From an uncultured Pelagibacteraceae bacterium (GTDB lineage Bacteria; Pseudomonadota; Alphaproteobacteria; Pelagibacterales; Pelagibacteraceae), in assembly GCA_902580945.1 (NCBI GenBank), contig CACHML010000004.1, positions 1 through 64,000 on the forward strand: a DNA stretch of 64,000 nt, written 5' to 3'. The notes below the pieces were generated by a model. The model was not told the DNA's origin. It saw only the letters and a program-made list of their open reading frames with translations, and made no database searches. The position numbers were made by a program, and so were the translations under genes. Below, in pieces: positions 14,901-23,629 of this stretch. Positions within the stretch are counted from its first letter, which is position 1; every line of letters begins with the position of its first letter.

Positions 14901-15220
14901 AGACCAGCTTTTTCTGCACTTATTGCTAAATTTAAAGCTGTCTGACCGCCCATAGTAGGAAGAATCGCATTAGGCTTTTCTTTTTTAATCACTTCTTCAA
15001 GAACTTGAATTGTAATAGGCTCTATGTAAGTTTTATCAGCAACTCCAGGATCTGTCATAATAGTTGCAGGATTTGAATTTATTAATACTACCTCAAAACC
15101 TTCATCTTTAAGAGCCTTACAAGCTTGAGTACCTGAATAATCAAATTCGCATGCTTGTCCAATTATTATTGGGCCTGCACCAATAACTAAAATTTTTTTA
15201 ATATCTTTTCTTTTTGGCAT
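11996..15220 (-). CDS. carB: Carbamoyl-phosphate synthase large subunit
   Basis: CarB makes carbamoyl phosphate from bicarbonate, ammonia (channelled from CarA) and two ATP, feeding pyrimidines and arginine. The 1074-residue protein has two ATP-grasp halves: [19 protein letters not shown] at the N-terminus with [11 protein letters not shown], and the repeated half from [16 protein letters not shown] with [11 protein letters not shown]. It ends in an MGS-like allosteric domain ([17 protein letters not shown]). The length matches the family and no lesion is seen. Its start overlaps the end of carA by 23 nt, so the subunits are probably co-translated. The downstream end abuts the ATP-grasp gene tail to tail. 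Confidence 0.96.
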   Translation of the reverse strand: MPKRKDIKKILVIGAGPIIIGQACEFDYSGTQACKALKDEGFEVVLINSNPATIMTDPGVADKTYIEPITIQVLEEVIKKEKPNAILPTMGGQTALNLAISAEKAGLLKKYKIELIGAKSKAIENAEDRKKFRKNMSDIGLDLPKSRIINNFKDSSKCLREIGLPAIIRPSFTLGGLGGGIAKSKKEFFKLVRNGMNESPQNQVLIEESLEGWKEFEMEVVRDRNDNCIIICSIENVDPMGIHTGDSITVAPALTLTDKEYQVMRNASIACLRKIGVETGGSNVQFAINPKNGRMVIIEMNPRVSRSSALASKATGFPIAKVAAKLAVGYTLDELKNEITKVTPASFEPTIDYVVTKIPRFTFEKFSDTKAVLGTSMRSVGEAMAIGRNFKESFQKALVSLETGLSGLDNIFNYSKKEILKNLKFSIPNRLLLIGEAFRKNISLNTIYKLSKVDPWFLNQIKDLVDEEKNIIKKGIPKTYNEFNRIKSIGFSDKKLSKLTGIKEKIVRSKRVALKVLPVFKKVDTCAAEFKSFTPYMYSTYQRNFALNTECEADPSNKKKIIILGGGPNRIGQGIEFDYCCCQASFSLKEAGFETIMVNCNPETVSTDYDTSDRLYFEPLIEEYVQNIILKEKSKGNLIGVIAQFGGQTPIKLAKFLHENKLPILGTQYTSIDLAEDRDRFRDLLNKLNLKQAKSGIANKFDQAIKISENIGLPVVVRPSYVLGGRAMEIVHDKSQLKKFINEAFKASEQNPILIDKFIDHAMEVDVDAISDGKDVYVAGIMQHIEEAGIHSGDSACCLPPVSIKNSLLKEIKIQTRKLALALKVKGLLNIQFAIKNDEIFVIEVNPRASRTVPFVSKANNVPLAKIASRIMAGEKLSKYKLKYKTNKKFAVKEAVFPFNKFPDSDLLLGPEMKSTGEVMGFDDDFGMAIAKSQIAAANSLPTKGLAFLSVKDSHKQEIVGVAQRLLKLGFTLSATKGTADILIKNGMKCRKINKVSSGKPHIVDILNSKKISLVINTGGGNSENRVSDARALRRGTLANKIPYCTNMSTAYSFLEAINALKTKKLKVKAIQEN

Positions 15221-16391
15221 ATTTTTTTACATCTTGAATAAAACTTTTAAATAAATACTGACTATCCTGTGGTCCTGGATTTGCCTCAGGATGGTATTGA
15301 ACTGAAAAAACAGGTCTGCTTTTTAATCTTATTCCCTCAATACTGTTATCAAAAAGAGATTTGTGAGTTATTTGTACATTTTTTGATAGGCTTTTTTCTA
15401 TTACTTCAAAACCATGGTTCTGGCTTGTGATCTCTACTTTATTGTTGAGTAAATTTTTCACAGGATGATTTGCCCCTCTATGACCTAATTTCATTTTTTT
15501 TGTTTTAGCATTTAATGCCAAAGCTAAAATTTGATGACCTAAGCAAATACCAAATATTGGATAATCCTTTTTAATTAATTTGCGTATAGTTTTAATTGCA
15601 TATTTACCGGTTGCTGCTGGATCACCCGGCCCATTCGACAAAAAAATTCCATCTGGTTTTAATTTTGAAATCTCCTCAGCAGTTGTCTTGCAAGAAACTA
15701 CTTTTACATCACAATTATAATCAGAAAAATATCTTAAAATATTTTTTTTTATTCCATAATCAATTGCAACTATCCTAAATATTTTTTTAGTATTTTTTTT
15801 GTACCCATTCTCTTTTTTCCAAGTTTTAAAACCTTTCCATGAATAAGTTTTTTTTGTTGATACTTCTTTTGCTAGGTCTAGGCCGTCGAGTCCAGGCCAT
15901 TTAATTGAATTATTAATTAATTTTTTAATATTAAATTTACCTTTTTTATTATTTGATATCGTCCCTTTTGGGGCACCTTTATCACGAATAAAATTTGTTA
16001 AGCTTCTTGTATCTAATCCAGTCAATCCAACTATTTTGTTTTTTTTTAACCATTCATCTAAGGTTTTTAAAGCTCTATAATTTGAGGGAGAAGTAATCTC
16101 AGAATTAAATATTGCTCCTCTCGTCCAAATTTTATCAGATTCTAAATCTTCATTGTTAGTTCCAACATTTCCAATATGAGGAAATGTAAAGTTAATAATT
16201 TGACCAGCATACGAAGGGTCTGATATAATCTCTTGGTATCCAGTTAAAGAGGTATTAAAACAAACTTCTCCAGTGGCTGTACCCTGATATCCAAGACCAA
16301 TACCTTTGAAAATTATCTTGTTATCTAGAACTAAAATACCTGTTGGAAATTGATGATTAATTGCAATTTTATTTTTTTGTTTTTTGTTCAA
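15198..16391 (-). CDS. carA: Carbamoyl-phosphate synthase small (glutaminase) subunit
   Basis: CarA hydrolyses glutamine and channels ammonia to CarB. The 397-residue protein has the N-terminal CarA domain ([40 protein letters not shown]) and a class I amidotransferase domain with the nucleophile in GICLGHQ and the His/Glu pair in [11 protein letters not shown]. The start is an unusual TTG at 16391-16389: a TAA lies directly upstream in frame and no ATG occurs in the lysine-rich N-terminal stretch before conserved sequence. Weak initiation from TTG could limit synthesis. A perfect 12 nt palindrome lies 5 nt upstream of the start. Confidence 0.93.
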   Translation of the reverse strand: MNKKQKNKIAINHQFPTGILVLDNKIIFKGIGLGYQGTATGEVCFNTSLTGYQEIISDPSYAGQIINFTFPHIGNVGTNNEDLESDKIWTRGAIFNSEITSPSNYRALKTLDEWLKKNKIVGLTGLDTRSLTNFIRDKGAPKGTISNNKKGKFNIKKLINNSIKWPGLDGLDLAKEVSTKKTYSWKGFKTWKKENGYKKNTKKIFRIVAIDYGIKKNILRYFSDYNCDVKVVSCKTTAEEISKLKPDGIFLSNGPGDPAATGKYAIKTIRKLIKKDYPIFGICLGHQILALALNAKTKKMKLGHRGANHPVKNLLNNKVEITSQNHGFEVIEKSLSKNVQITHKSLFDNSIEGIRLKSRPVFSVQYHPEANPGPQDSQYLFKSFIQDVKKYAKKKRY

Positions 16392-16395
16392 TTAC

Positions 16396-16407
16396 AACTC
16401 ATGAGTT
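16396..16407. promoter_or_regulatory. Perfect palindrome just upstream of carA
   Basis: AACTCATGAGTT is self-complementary and lies 5 nt before the TTG start of carA, where a ribosome-binding site or operator would act. A second, smaller inverted repeat (ATACAT, 3 nt, ATGTAT) lies at 16441-16455 in the same 124 nt gap before yqeY, which is otherwise A/T runs. A role in controlling carAB is possible, but a 12 nt palindrome can occur by chance in such AT-rich DNA. Confidence 0.25.
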
Positions 16408-16515
16408 AAAGGTCTATACAATAAAACCTTTTTTTGCGCAATACATCTAATGTATATTGTATAAAAAATTTTTTTTTCTTTTTGAAGAATTTTTTTGGTG
16501 CGATAAAATTACTTT

Positions 16516-16980
16516 ATGAGCTTAAGAGAAAAAATCGAAACAGACTATAAAAGTGCATTAAAAGCAAAGGATAAAAATAAAATATCAACTTACAGGTTAA
16601 TTTTATCAGGAATTAAGGATTTGGATATTAGCAACAGATCTCAAGTTGATAAAAAAGAGACTGATGACGAGGACGTTAAAAAGCTTTTAAAAAAAATGAT
16701 AAAGCAAAGAAACGAATCAATAGAAATGTACAAAAAAAACAACAGAAATGATCTTCAAGAGGTAGAGGAGAAAGAGGTGGAAGTAATTAGTCAATATTTA
16801 CCTCAACAACTTAGCGATGAAGATACTAAAAAGTTATGCTCAGAGATTATTAATTCTACTGGTGCGAGTTCAATAAAAGATATGGGCAGAGTAATGGGGG
16901 AATTAAAAAAAAATAATGCCGACAGTATTGATTTCTCTAAAGCTGGAGCAATGATAAAAGAACTGCTAAATCAAAAATGA
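16516..16980 (+). CDS. yqeY: GatB/YqeY-domain protein
   Basis: A 154-residue helical protein of the YqeY family. It begins LREKIETDYKSALKAKDK, has the central MIKQRNESIEMYKKNNR and VISQYLPQQLSDED motifs, and ends with IKDMGRVMGELK. The family resembles the tRNA-binding tail of the GatB amidotransferase subunit and is thought to bind tRNA or assist amidation, though its free-standing role is not settled. It sits directly before dnaG and rpoD, a conserved alphaproteobacterial order. The stop overlaps the dnaG start as ATGA, so the genes are probably co-transcribed as part of the macromolecular-synthesis operon. Confidence 0.85.
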   Translation: MSLREKIETDYKSALKAKDKNKISTYRLILSGIKDLDISNRSQVDKKETDDEDVKKLLKKMIKQRNESIEMYKKNNRNDLQEVEEKEVEVISQYLPQQLSDEDTKKLCSEIINSTGASSIKDMGRVMGELKKNNADSIDFSKAGAMIKELLNQK

Positions 16981-18752
16981 AGTATCCAAAAGAGTATTTA
17001 GAAGAAATAAAAACAAGACTAAAGGTTTCAACAGTTGTATCTAAAACTGTAAATTTAAAAAAAAGAGGCAAAGAATATGTAGGGTTGTCTCCATTCAAAA
17101 CTGAAAAAACTCCTTCTTTTACAGTAAATGATGAAAAGGAGTTTTATCATTGTTTTAGTACTGCAGAACACGGCAACATTTTTGATTTTGTAATGAAAAC
17201 ACAAAATTTAAAATTTGGGGAAGCTGTTAAATCACTTGCAAATCTTGCTGGTATGAGACCTTATACTTTTTCTAAAGAAGATGAGATTAGGGAAAAAAAA
17301 TGGAATAACTATAAGTCTATATTAAACAAATACGTAGATCATTATCATAACGAGTTATTAAAAAATTCAAACTCAATTAGGGCTAAAGATTATCTTAAAA
17401 AAAGAGGTTTAACAAAGGAAGAAGTTCAAAAATTTAAGATAGGATTTGAAACAAATGACTTAGCTTTTCAAGAAAATATTTTTAAAGAGTTTACCGAAAA
17501 TGAAATAAAAGATACTGGCCTTTTTTATTTTGATGAAAATAAAAAAAAATATGTCTCAAGATTTAGGGAAAGAGTAATATTCCCAATAAAAAATATTTCT
17601 GGTGATCCAATTGCTGTTGGTGGAAGAATTTTAAATGACAATAAATATTTAGCGAAGTATATAAATTCTCCCGAAACTCCATTTTTTAAAAAGGGATCCA
17701 ATCTTTTTAATCTGGATTCTGCACGTAAACTATCAAATAACCTAAATGATATTTTTTTGGTTGAAGGTTATATGGATGTGATCGGCTTAAGTAAAAATAA
17801 AATAGATAATGTTGTTGCCAATCTAGGCACATCGTTGACAAGTAGGCAAATTTTAACATTAAATCAGTTTTTTGATGAAATAGTGATATGTTTCGATGGC
17901 GATGATAGTGGCTACAAAGCAGCAGTAAGAGCAGCAGAAAATTCTATAATTGAATTAAAACCTGAAAAAAAAATCTCATTCCTATTCTTGCCTGATAATG
18001 ATGACCCAGATAGTTTTGTAAATAAAAATGGTAAAGATTTTTTTCTTAAATTTTCTTTAAATAATTCAGTTTCTATTCACAAATTTATATTTGATCATTA
18101 TTATAAAAATATGGATGATAGCCCATCTTCCAGAGCTATTTTTGAAAAAAGATTAAGATCTATTTCATCGACTATTAAAGATGAATTCATTAGAAAATAT
18201 GTGCTTGAATATTTTTTAGAGAAAATTTCTGATTTGTCTCCTAATACAAACTTTAAATATAAAAAAAATTACACCAAAATTACTAAATCACTTAAATCAA
18301 CACAAAATTATTATAATGAAACTAAGTCTTTAAAAGCTATTGATCTTAAAGAGTTTTCATTTTTATATATATTGTTAAAGAAGCCAGAACTAATCAAAGA
18401 TAATTTTCATTTAATTGAAAATGTTAAATTATTCAGCAATGAAAATAAATTACTTTTAAGTGAAATTTTATCTCAATCAAATAATTTTGAAATTACTGAT
18501 ATTGAAAATATAAATGTTGATAAAAATTTAATAGAAAGAGTTTTAAAATATGCTTCTATTAAACATATAATGGTAAAAAACTTTAACGACCATGAAAAAA
18601 TACTTGAAATTCTATCTGAGCTTATAAGGGATTTAAAAAATTATGAGCTTGAAATTAGAATAGAGGAATTAGAATCAAGATTTTCAGAGGATTTGAGTGA
18701 AGTAACATTTAATGAGCTAAAAGAGCTTAAAAAACAGCAAAAAATCAATTAA
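16977..18752 (+). CDS. dnaG: DNA primase
   Basis: DnaG lays RNA primers at the replication fork. The 591-residue protein has an N-terminal CHC2-type domain, a catalytic Toprim core ([33 protein letters not shown]) and a poorly conserved helicase-binding C-terminus. In the N-terminal domain three of the four zinc ligands of the E. coli type are replaced: the CPFH equivalent is Ser38-Pro-Phe-Lys41, and the second pair keeps only Cys59, with Thr62 in place of the last cysteine. I recall similar loss in other alphaproteobacterial primases, so this is probably a lineage trait rather than decay. The gene starts with an ATGA overlap to yqeY. Confidence 0.93.
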   Translation: MKYPKEYLEEIKTRLKVSTVVSKTVNLKKRGKEYVGLSPFKTEKTPSFTVNDEKEFYHCFSTAEHGNIFDFVMKTQNLKFGEAVKSLANLAGMRPYTFSKEDEIREKKWNNYKSILNKYVDHYHNELLKNSNSIRAKDYLKKRGLTKEEVQKFKIGFETNDLAFQENIFKEFTENEIKDTGLFYFDENKKKYVSRFRERVIFPIKNISGDPIAVGGRILNDNKYLAKYINSPETPFFKKGSNLFNLDSARKLSNNLNDIFLVEGYMDVIGLSKNKIDNVVANLGTSLTSRQILTLNQFFDEIVICFDGDDSGYKAAVRAAENSIIELKPEKKISFLFLPDNDDPDSFVNKNGKDFFLKFSLNNSVSIHKFIFDHYYKNMDDSPSSRAIFEKRLRSISSTIKDEFIRKYVLEYFLEKISDLSPNTNFKYKKNYTKITKSLKSTQNYYNETKSLKAIDLKEFSFLYILLKKPELIKDNFHLIENVKLFSNENKLLLSEILSQSNNFEITDIENINVDKNLIERVLKYASIKHIMVKNFNDHEKILEILSELIRDLKNYELEIRIEELESRFSEDLSEVTFNELKELKKQQKIN

Positions 18753-18817
18753 ATAAAAATCAGAATCCAATAGATTTTTTCTATTTTAGCATTATATACA
18801 TTCTGAACTTTTTTATT

Positions 18818-20659
18818 GTGGAACGTATAATTACAAAATCATTTGCAAGGTTGATGGGCAGGGGTGTCCATAGAGGATTTATTACATATGAAGAATTGAA
18901 TAAATCTCTAGGAAAAAGAAATTTATCGAATGAAAATCTAGAGCAAGCTTTTATCCACATTTTGGATGAAAAAATAATTTTAGTTGAGAAGAAAGCAGAT
19001 TTTAAGGTCCTTAGAAAAAAAGACAATGGGTCAAAAGAAGAGGGAAAATCCATTGAAAAAAGTGACGATCCAATAAGAATGTATTTGAGAGAAATGGGTG
19101 GAGTAGAGTTGCTTTCAAGAGAAGGTGAGATTGCTATTGCAAAAAGAATTGAAGCTGGAAAAGATGTTATGTTGAATGCACTTTCTCAAAGTCCAATTAC
19201 TGCTCAACAGTTTTTTGAATGGAATACTAAACTTCAGAATGATGAAATATTAGTTAGAGAAATAATTGATATCGACACTAATTACATGGAGGATGAAGAC
19301 ACTGGCCCAAGTGCTAAACAGAAAAAGTCTAATGATGGAAATGATATTAATAGTAGTAATGAGGAGGGAAGTAATAATACAGATGATGACGAATTCAACC
19401 CAACTTTGGCAGCAATGGAATCAGAAATTAAACCGAAAGTTTTACAAACTGTTTATACTTTAACAAAAGAGTATAACAAATTAATTAAGTATCAAAAAGA
19501 AAAATTAGACTGTGTATTAAATTCAAAGCAATTTTCAATCTCTAAAGAAAAAAATTATAAAAAAATTGTTGAAGATATTTTAGAGAATATAAAAACACTA
19601 CAATTATCCCCATCAGTATTAGAGGAGCTAGTTCAAAAACATTATATAGAAAACCGTAAGATAATATCTTTAGAGGGAAATCTATTAAGGCTCGCTTTAA
19701 ATGAAAAAATCTCAAGAGATGAATTTATAAAGTTTTATGTTGGAAATGAAATTAATCCAAGTTTAAAAAATTTTCTTGGTACAAATGAGATTTGGAAAAA
19801 ATTTTTCCAAAAATATAAAACAGAATTCAAAAATATTAGAGATAGATTAATTGAAATAAGTAGTAAACTTGGTCTTTCGGTTACTGATTATAAATTGATG
19901 GTAAGTAGAATTCAAAAGGGTGAAAAAGAGTCTCGGATTGCAAAAAAAGAAATGGTAGAAGCAAACCTTAGATTGGTAATCTCAATAGCAAAAAAATATA
20001 CTAACAGAGGATTACAATTTTTAGATTTAATTCAAGAGGGGAATATTGGTTTAATGAAAGCTGTTGATAAGTTTGAGTATAGACGTGGCTATAAATTCTC
20101 TACATATGCAACATGGTGGATAAGACAAGCAATCACAAGGTCAATTGCTGATCAAGCAAGAACTATTAGAATTCCAGTTCACATGATTGAAACAATAAAT
20201 AAGATTGTAAGAACTCAACGTTTGATTTTAAGTGAATTTGGGAGAGAGGCTACACCTGAGGAACTTGCAAAAAAATTAAGAATGCCTCTTGAAAAGGTAA
20301 GAAAAGTATTAAAAATATCTAAAGAACCTGTCTCTTTAGAGAAACCCGTCGGAGACGAAGAGGATAGTAGTTTAGGAGATTTTATAGAAGATACAAAAGC
20401 TCTAGCGCCTTTGGAACAAGCAATCAAATCAAACTTAAGTGAAGCTACAACGAAAATATTATCCACTTTAACTCCTAGAGAAGAAAGAGTTCTTAGAATG
20501 AGATTTGGTGTTGGTATGAATACAGATCACACTCTTGAGGAAGTAGGATTACAATTTTCCGTTACTAGAGAAAGAATTCGTCAGATTGAGGCAAAGGCAT
20601 TGAGAAAATTAAAACACCCAAGTAGATCAAAACAGTTAAAAAGTTTCTTAGAAAGCTGA
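18818..20659 (+). CDS. rpoD: Primary sigma factor RpoD (sigma-70)
   Basis: RpoD directs RNA polymerase to housekeeping promoters. The 613-residue protein has a short region 1.1, region 1.2 ([17 protein letters not shown]), an acidic low-complexity non-conserved insert around residues 155-195, region 2 ([36 protein letters not shown] split around the -10-binding helix), region 3 and region 4 ([27 protein letters not shown]) for -35 recognition. The start is GTG at 18818, where the conserved N-terminal helix begins. The TGA stop at 20657-20659 is followed with no gap by the first base of a tRNA gene, so the mRNA 3' end must be formed by tRNA processing or transcription must continue into it. 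Confidence 0.95.
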   Translation: MERIITKSFARLMGRGVHRGFITYEELNKSLGKRNLSNENLEQAFIHILDEKIILVEKKADFKVLRKKDNGSKEEGKSIEKSDDPIRMYLREMGGVELLSREGEIAIAKRIEAGKDVMLNALSQSPITAQQFFEWNTKLQNDEILVREIIDIDTNYMEDEDTGPSAKQKKSNDGNDINSSNEEGSNNTDDDEFNPTLAAMESEIKPKVLQTVYTLTKEYNKLIKYQKEKLDCVLNSKQFSISKEKNYKKIVEDILENIKTLQLSPSVLEELVQKHYIENRKIISLEGNLLRLALNEKISRDEFIKFYVGNEINPSLKNFLGTNEIWKKFFQKYKTEFKNIRDRLIEISSKLGLSVTDYKLMVSRIQKGEKESRIAKKEMVEANLRLVISIAKKYTNRGLQFLDLIQEGNIGLMKAVDKFEYRRGYKFSTYATWWIRQAITRSIADQARTIRIPVHMIETINKIVRTQRLILSEFGREATPEELAKKLRMPLEKVRKVLKISKEPVSLEKPVGDEEDSSLGDFIEDTKALAPLEQAIKSNLSEATTKILSTLTPREERVLRMRFGVGMNTDHTLEEVGLQFSVTRERIRQIEAKALRKLKHPSRSKQLKSFLES

Positions 20660-20734
20660 GGGCCGTTAGCTCAATAGTAGAGTACTGCATTGACATTGCA
20701 GGGGTAGTTGGAGCGTAACCAACACGGCCCACCA
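20660..20734 (+). tRNA. tRNA-Val (anticodon GAC) with altered D and T loops
   Basis: A complete cloverleaf can be drawn: acceptor GGGCCGT/ACGGCCC, bases TA at 8-9, D stem GCTC/GAGT, anticodon stem CTGCA/TGCAG with loop TTGACAT (anticodon GAC, valine), variable loop GGGTA, T stem GTTGG/CCAAC, then encoded ACCA. The anticodon arm and T stem match E. coli tRNA-Val(GAC) closely. The loops do not fit the consensus: the D loop AATAGTA is 7 nt and lacks the GG pair, and the T loop is AGCGTAA in place of TTCRANY. C56 and G57 survive, while T54/A58 are swapped to A54/T58. The first base follows the rpoD stop codon immediately. Confidence 0.8.
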
Positions 20735-20753
20735 CTTTGAACATTAACTATAA

Positions 20754-20780
20754 TTGATAAGTATGAAAAAATGATATAAT
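20754..20780 (+). promoter_or_regulatory. Putative sigma-70 promoter for the CAT-anticodon tRNA
   Basis: TTGATA (20754-20759) and a consensus TATAAT (20775-20780) are separated by 15 nt. Transcription would start about 7 nt further on, a few bases before the tRNA at 20794. The spacer is 1-2 nt shorter than ideal, but the -10 box is perfect and well placed. Confidence 0.5.
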
Positions 20781-20793
20781 TAATTATATTTTT

Positions 20794-20870
20794 GGGCCTG
20801 TAGCTCAGTTGGTTAGAGCAGTACACTCATAATGTATTGGTCCCAGGTTCGAGTCCTGGCGGGCCCACCA
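20794..20870 (+). tRNA. tRNA with anticodon CAT, probably tRNA-Ile2
   Basis: A regular 77 nt tRNA with acceptor GGGCCTG/CGGGCCC (one G-T pair), D loop AGTTGGTTA, anticodon loop CTCATAA (CAT), T loop TTCGAGT and encoded CCA. CAT is shared by tRNA-Met and by tRNA-Ile2, whose C34 is changed to lysidine by TilS to read AUA. The acceptor and GAGCAG D-arm resemble alphaproteobacterial tRNA-Ile2 more than elongator Met, so I favour Ile2. It lies 59 nt downstream of the tRNA-Val gene and ends 1 nt before the stop of convergent mlaC. Confidence 0.9.
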
Positions 20871-20871
20871 A

Positions 20872-21462
20872 TTATTTAATAATAAATTCTTCCAAAGATT
20901 TAAAAAGATAATCAATATCTTCACCATTATTTTGCATAATAGATTTAAATTCTTCCTTTTGTGTTCTTGCTAAACTTAATCCCTCTACTATAAGATCTCT
21001 AATTAAAGGTCTTTCAGGATTCTTTGTATAAATTCTCCAATCAATTTTTACCTCTGGATTTTTTGATGTTTCCTCTAAGATAGTACTAACAATGGTATAT
21101 TTTTCATTAATTTTTTTTTCTGAAACAACACTTATTTTTGGATCTGAATAATCTACTAGTCTACTAGAAAAACTTTTCAGAAAATAACTTTTAAATAGTT
21201 TCCTGTATTTTATTTTTTGGTCATCATTAAGAGTTTTACGATAACTTCCTAAAGTGTACATTCCAATACCATCAATATCTACATTCAATTCTGCAATATT
21301 GTTTAATCTTATTATTTTTGACTCTACTGGATCCGAACTTGATAAAATAATTGATGCCTCATTTACCAGTTCATTTATTAATTCACTAGGCTCTTTTGCA
21401 CTTGAGGGCTTTAACAAAAGAAAAATAAAAAAAAAAATATAAAAAAATTTTAATTTGATCAT
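20872..21462 (-). CDS. mlaC: MlaC-type periplasmic phospholipid-binding protein
   Basis: A 196-residue protein with an N-terminal signal peptide (hydrophobic residues 5-20, cleavage probably after SSA) and the MlaC/Ttg2D pattern: GMYTLGSYRKTLNDDQ, LFKSYFLKSFSSRL, VDWR-like KIDWRIYT, and IRDLIVEGLSLARTQKEEF. MlaC shuttles phospholipids between the outer-membrane MlaA complex and the inner-membrane MlaFEDB transporter. It follows mlaA on the same strand by 7 nt, so outer-membrane and periplasmic parts are encoded together; the inner-membrane parts are not in this window. The stop codon falls 2 nt beyond the convergent tRNA. Confidence 0.88.
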   Translation of the reverse strand: MIKLKFFYIFFFIFLLLKPSSAKEPSELINELVNEASIILSSSDPVESKIIRLNNIAELNVDIDGIGMYTLGSYRKTLNDDQKIKYRKLFKSYFLKSFSSRLVDYSDPKISVVSEKKINEKYTIVSTILEETSKNPEVKIDWRIYTKNPERPLIRDLIVEGLSLARTQKEEFKSIMQNNGEDIDYLFKSLEEFIIK

Positions 21463-21469
21463 CTAATAA

Positions 21470-22273
21470 TTATTGGGTATCTATTTCTTCCCAATCATCA
21501 TCATTCATAGTCTCAGTAGTTTCATTTGAATTTAAAATTTTTCTTTTTCTGTCTTGTAAATATAAACTCCTGACAGAAGCGTATAAGTCCATAGAATTTT
21601 TTTCAAGACTATCAAATGCCTCTAAATTTTTAGCCCTAAAATCTACACCTGCTGTTAATCTAGAGTAATAATAATCAGAATTTTCTAAGTATTTTGTGTC
21701 ATTGGCAATAGTAACATTGTACCACGCATCACCACCACCAAAATTAACCAAAGAACCCAAAGTATCTCTGACAGTTGTTGGCCCAAGTACAGGCAAAACA
21801 AAATAACATCCCTCTTTAACTCCCCAAGTTCCAAGAGTTTGACCATAATCCTCTTTATCTAATTTATTTATTCCATAGTATGAAGCTACATCAAATATTC
21901 CAGCAATACCGAGAGTTGAATTAATTGAAAATCTTAAAGTATTAATTCCAGCCTCTTTAAACTGACCTTGCAATATATTATTTGGGATAGTAACAACATT
22001 ACTCAAATTATTCAGAGCATTACTCGTGCCTGACCTAATGGGTTTTGGCAAGTATCTATAACCTTTTGCAACTGGTTTAAAAAAAATTTTGTCTAATCCC
22101 TGGTTAAAGGCAAAGACACCTCTATTTATAGTTTCAAAGCAATCTTTTACTTCTGCATTCTCATTACTAGATTTGCTATTTATTTCCATAGTACCGTCTG
22201 AACCAGCAAAAACACTTAAAGTTAATACATTAAAAATTGCTGAAAAAATAAATAGTTTTAAAATTTTTTTCAT
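21470..22273 (-). CDS. mlaA: MlaA (VacJ) outer-membrane lipid-asymmetry protein
   Basis: MlaA removes phospholipids from the outer leaflet of the outer membrane. The 267-residue protein has a signal peptide (residues 1-22, ending VFAGS) and the family motifs ETINRGVFAFNQGLDKIFFKPVAKGYRYLPKP (in parts), LNNLSNVVTIPNNILQG, STLGIAGIFDVA, and EDYGQTLGTWGVKEGCYFVLPVLGP. There is no lipobox cysteine at the cleavage region, so it is probably not a lipoprotein as it is in E. coli. The acidic C-terminal tail is specific to this protein. It is divergent from the amidase gene with 55 nt between. Confidence 0.9.
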   Translation of the reverse strand: MKKILKLFIFSAIFNVLTLSVFAGSDGTMEINSKSSNENAEVKDCFETINRGVFAFNQGLDKIFFKPVAKGYRYLPKPIRSGTSNALNNLSNVVTIPNNILQGQFKEAGINTLRFSINSTLGIAGIFDVASYYGINKLDKEDYGQTLGTWGVKEGCYFVLPVLGPTTVRDTLGSLVNFGGGDAWYNVTIANDTKYLENSDYYYSRLTAGVDFRAKNLEAFDSLEKNSMDLYASVRSLYLQDRKRKILNSNETTETMNDDDWEEIDTQ

Positions 22274-22328
22274 TAATAGCGTTTATATTATATCTTTTAC
22301 TTATTTAAAGATTTAAATGTTTTAAATA

Positions 22329-23063
22329 ATGCAGAAAAATGTTCAAAAAATGACTATTAATTACTCACCAAATTTTGATCTTAAAAAAAGAGATAAAAAT
22401 AAAATAAAATACTTAATTTTTCATTACACAGGAATGACAAATGACAGATCAGCTATAAAAAAATTAACAAGTTTTAATTCTAATGTAAGTTGTCATTACT
22501 ATATAACCAGGTCAGGCAAAATTATTCAAATGGTTCCTGAATTATACATTGCTTGGCATGCTGGTATATCAAGTTGGAGAAAACATGTTTCTTTAAATAA
22601 ATATTCAATAGGTATAGAAATCTCAAATCCAGGTCATGAGTATGGTTATAGAAAATTTAATGAAAATCAGATAAAAACTCTAATTAAGATTTCAAAAAAA
22701 ATAATTAAAAAATATAAAATTAATAAAAAAAATATTTTAGGTCATTCAGATATTGCCCCTTTAAGAAAAAAAGATCCAGGAGAAAAATTCCCGTGGAAAT
22801 CTCTTCACAAAAATAAAATTGGAATTTGGCATAATTTGAATTCAAATAATATCAAAAATTTAAGAGGCAAAATATCAGGGTTCTATTTAGATAATTTTTC
22901 AAATTTTTTGAAAAGAATTGGATATAGAATTGAATATTCTAATAGTAGACAATTAAAAAGATTAACTAAAATTTTTCAAACGAGATTTAGGCCTGAGCTA
23001 ATTAATGGAAAATGCGATTTAGAATGTTATGAAATAGCAAAATCCCTTAAAAATATTAAATAA
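22329..23063 (+). CDS. N-acetylmuramoyl-L-alanine amidase, AmiD/AmpD type
   Basis: A 244-residue amidase_2 protein that would cut the muramyl-alanine bond of peptidoglycan or muropeptides. Zinc ligands are visible in FHYTG (first His), the second in LGHSDIAPLRKKDPG, and CHYYITRSGKI precedes AWHAGIS. The C-terminal 70 residues look like a degraded peptidoglycan-binding domain (FQTRFRPELINGKCD). No clear signal peptide is present, so a cytoplasmic, muropeptide-recycling AmpD-like role is as likely as AmiD in the envelope. An alternative start is the ATG seven codons in. The following gene is the RNase P RNA. Confidence 0.82.
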   Translation: MQKNVQKMTINYSPNFDLKKRDKNKIKYLIFHYTGMTNDRSAIKKLTSFNSNVSCHYYITRSGKIIQMVPELYIAWHAGISSWRKHVSLNKYSIGIEISNPGHEYGYRKFNENQIKTLIKISKKIIKKYKINKKNILGHSDIAPLRKKDPGEKFPWKSLHKNKIGIWHNLNSNNIKNLRGKISGFYLDNFSNFLKRIGYRIEYSNSRQLKRLTKIFQTRFRPELINGKCDLECYEIAKSLKNIK

Positions 23064-23101
23064 TTAATAATTGAATTTTATAAAAAAATTAATAATGTCC
23101 A

Positions 23102-23463
23102 TTTGCCAGATAAAAGACTTATCGCTTTAATATATTAAAGAGGAAAGTCCGGGCTCTACAAAGACACAGTGCCAGTTAATGGCTGGCGGGGGTGACCCCA
23201 GGGATAGTGCCACAGAAAATAAACCGCCTTATCAAGGCAAGGGTGAAAAGGTGTGGTAAGAGCACACCGGCTAAGTTGGCAACAACTAGCGCATGGAAAA
23301 CCCCACTGAGAGCAAGACTGAGTAGAGATGACAAAGTTAGAAATAACAAAAAGCAGTCTTTGGCTAGTCATCTGGGTTAGTTGCTTGAGCCTTAAAGTGA
23401 TTTAAGGTCTAGATAAATGATAAGTTTAAAAGACAGAACCCGGCTTATATTTTATCTGGCAAA
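23102..23463 (+). ncRNA. rnpB: RNase P RNA, bacterial type A
   Basis: The catalytic RNA of RNase P, which matures tRNA 5' ends. The ends form helix P1 (TTTGCCAGATAAAA at 23102-23115 against TTTTATCTGGCAAA at 23450-23463). Signature elements are GAGGAAAGTCCGGGCTC near 23139, GCCACAGAAAATAAACCGCC near 23209, and the 3' motif AGACAGAACCCGGCTTA near 23430. It is much more GC-rich than the surroundings, as expected of a structured RNA. Small open frames on both strands inside it are not genes. No convincing terminator hairpin is visible in the following 100 nt. Confidence 0.96.
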
Positions 23464-23567
23464 ATTGTAATTTTAGAATTCTTCTATCATTCTGGATTTT
23501 TTCATTTTCTATTTTTGTTGTTACAGAGTTAGAACAAATCAAGAATATCTGTTTATAATATTAGGTA

Positions 23568-23596
23568 TTGACGATCATATTTAAAACCCATAATAT
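23568..23596 (+). promoter_or_regulatory. Promoter of the mraZ/dcw cluster
   Basis: TTGACG (23568-23573), a 17 nt spacer and TAATAT (23591-23596) make a near-consensus sigma-70 promoter. Transcription would begin near 23603, giving a leader of about 27 nt before the mraZ ATG at 23630. The -10 box lies inside the MraZ repeat array, so bound MraZ would directly occlude RNA polymerase. Confidence 0.7.
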
Positions 23597-23610
23597 CCCA
23601 CAATATCCCA
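23587..23610 (-). promoter_or_regulatory. Three MraZ-box repeats (TGGG at 10 nt period) over the mraZ promoter
   Basis: CCCA occurs at 23587, 23597 and 23607 on the plus strand, exactly 10 nt apart, so the minus strand reads TGGGATATTG-TGGGATATTA-TGGG. MraZ is known to bind TGGG-type direct repeats with this period upstream of its own gene and to repress the dcw cluster. The array covers the -10 element and start site, which fits autorepression. Confidence 0.75.
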
Positions 23611-23629
23611 AATATGAAATTTATGGATT

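Noticed and set aside
12426..14945. Several plus-strand open frames inside carB
   Set aside because: They are antisense to an intact, strongly conserved gene and have no start context or family resemblance.
20872..20880. Terminator after the CAT-anticodon tRNA
   Set aside because: mlaC ends on the other strand 1 nt later, and no separate hairpin is visible.
23156..23380. Open frames on both strands inside the RNase P RNA
   Set aside because: They lie entirely within rnpB, whose conserved elements and P1 helix explain the sequence.
23464..23567. Terminator for rnpB from a short AGAAT/ATTCT inverted repeat near 23475-23505
   Set aside because: The stem has only five AT-rich base pairs and is not better than chance in this sequence.
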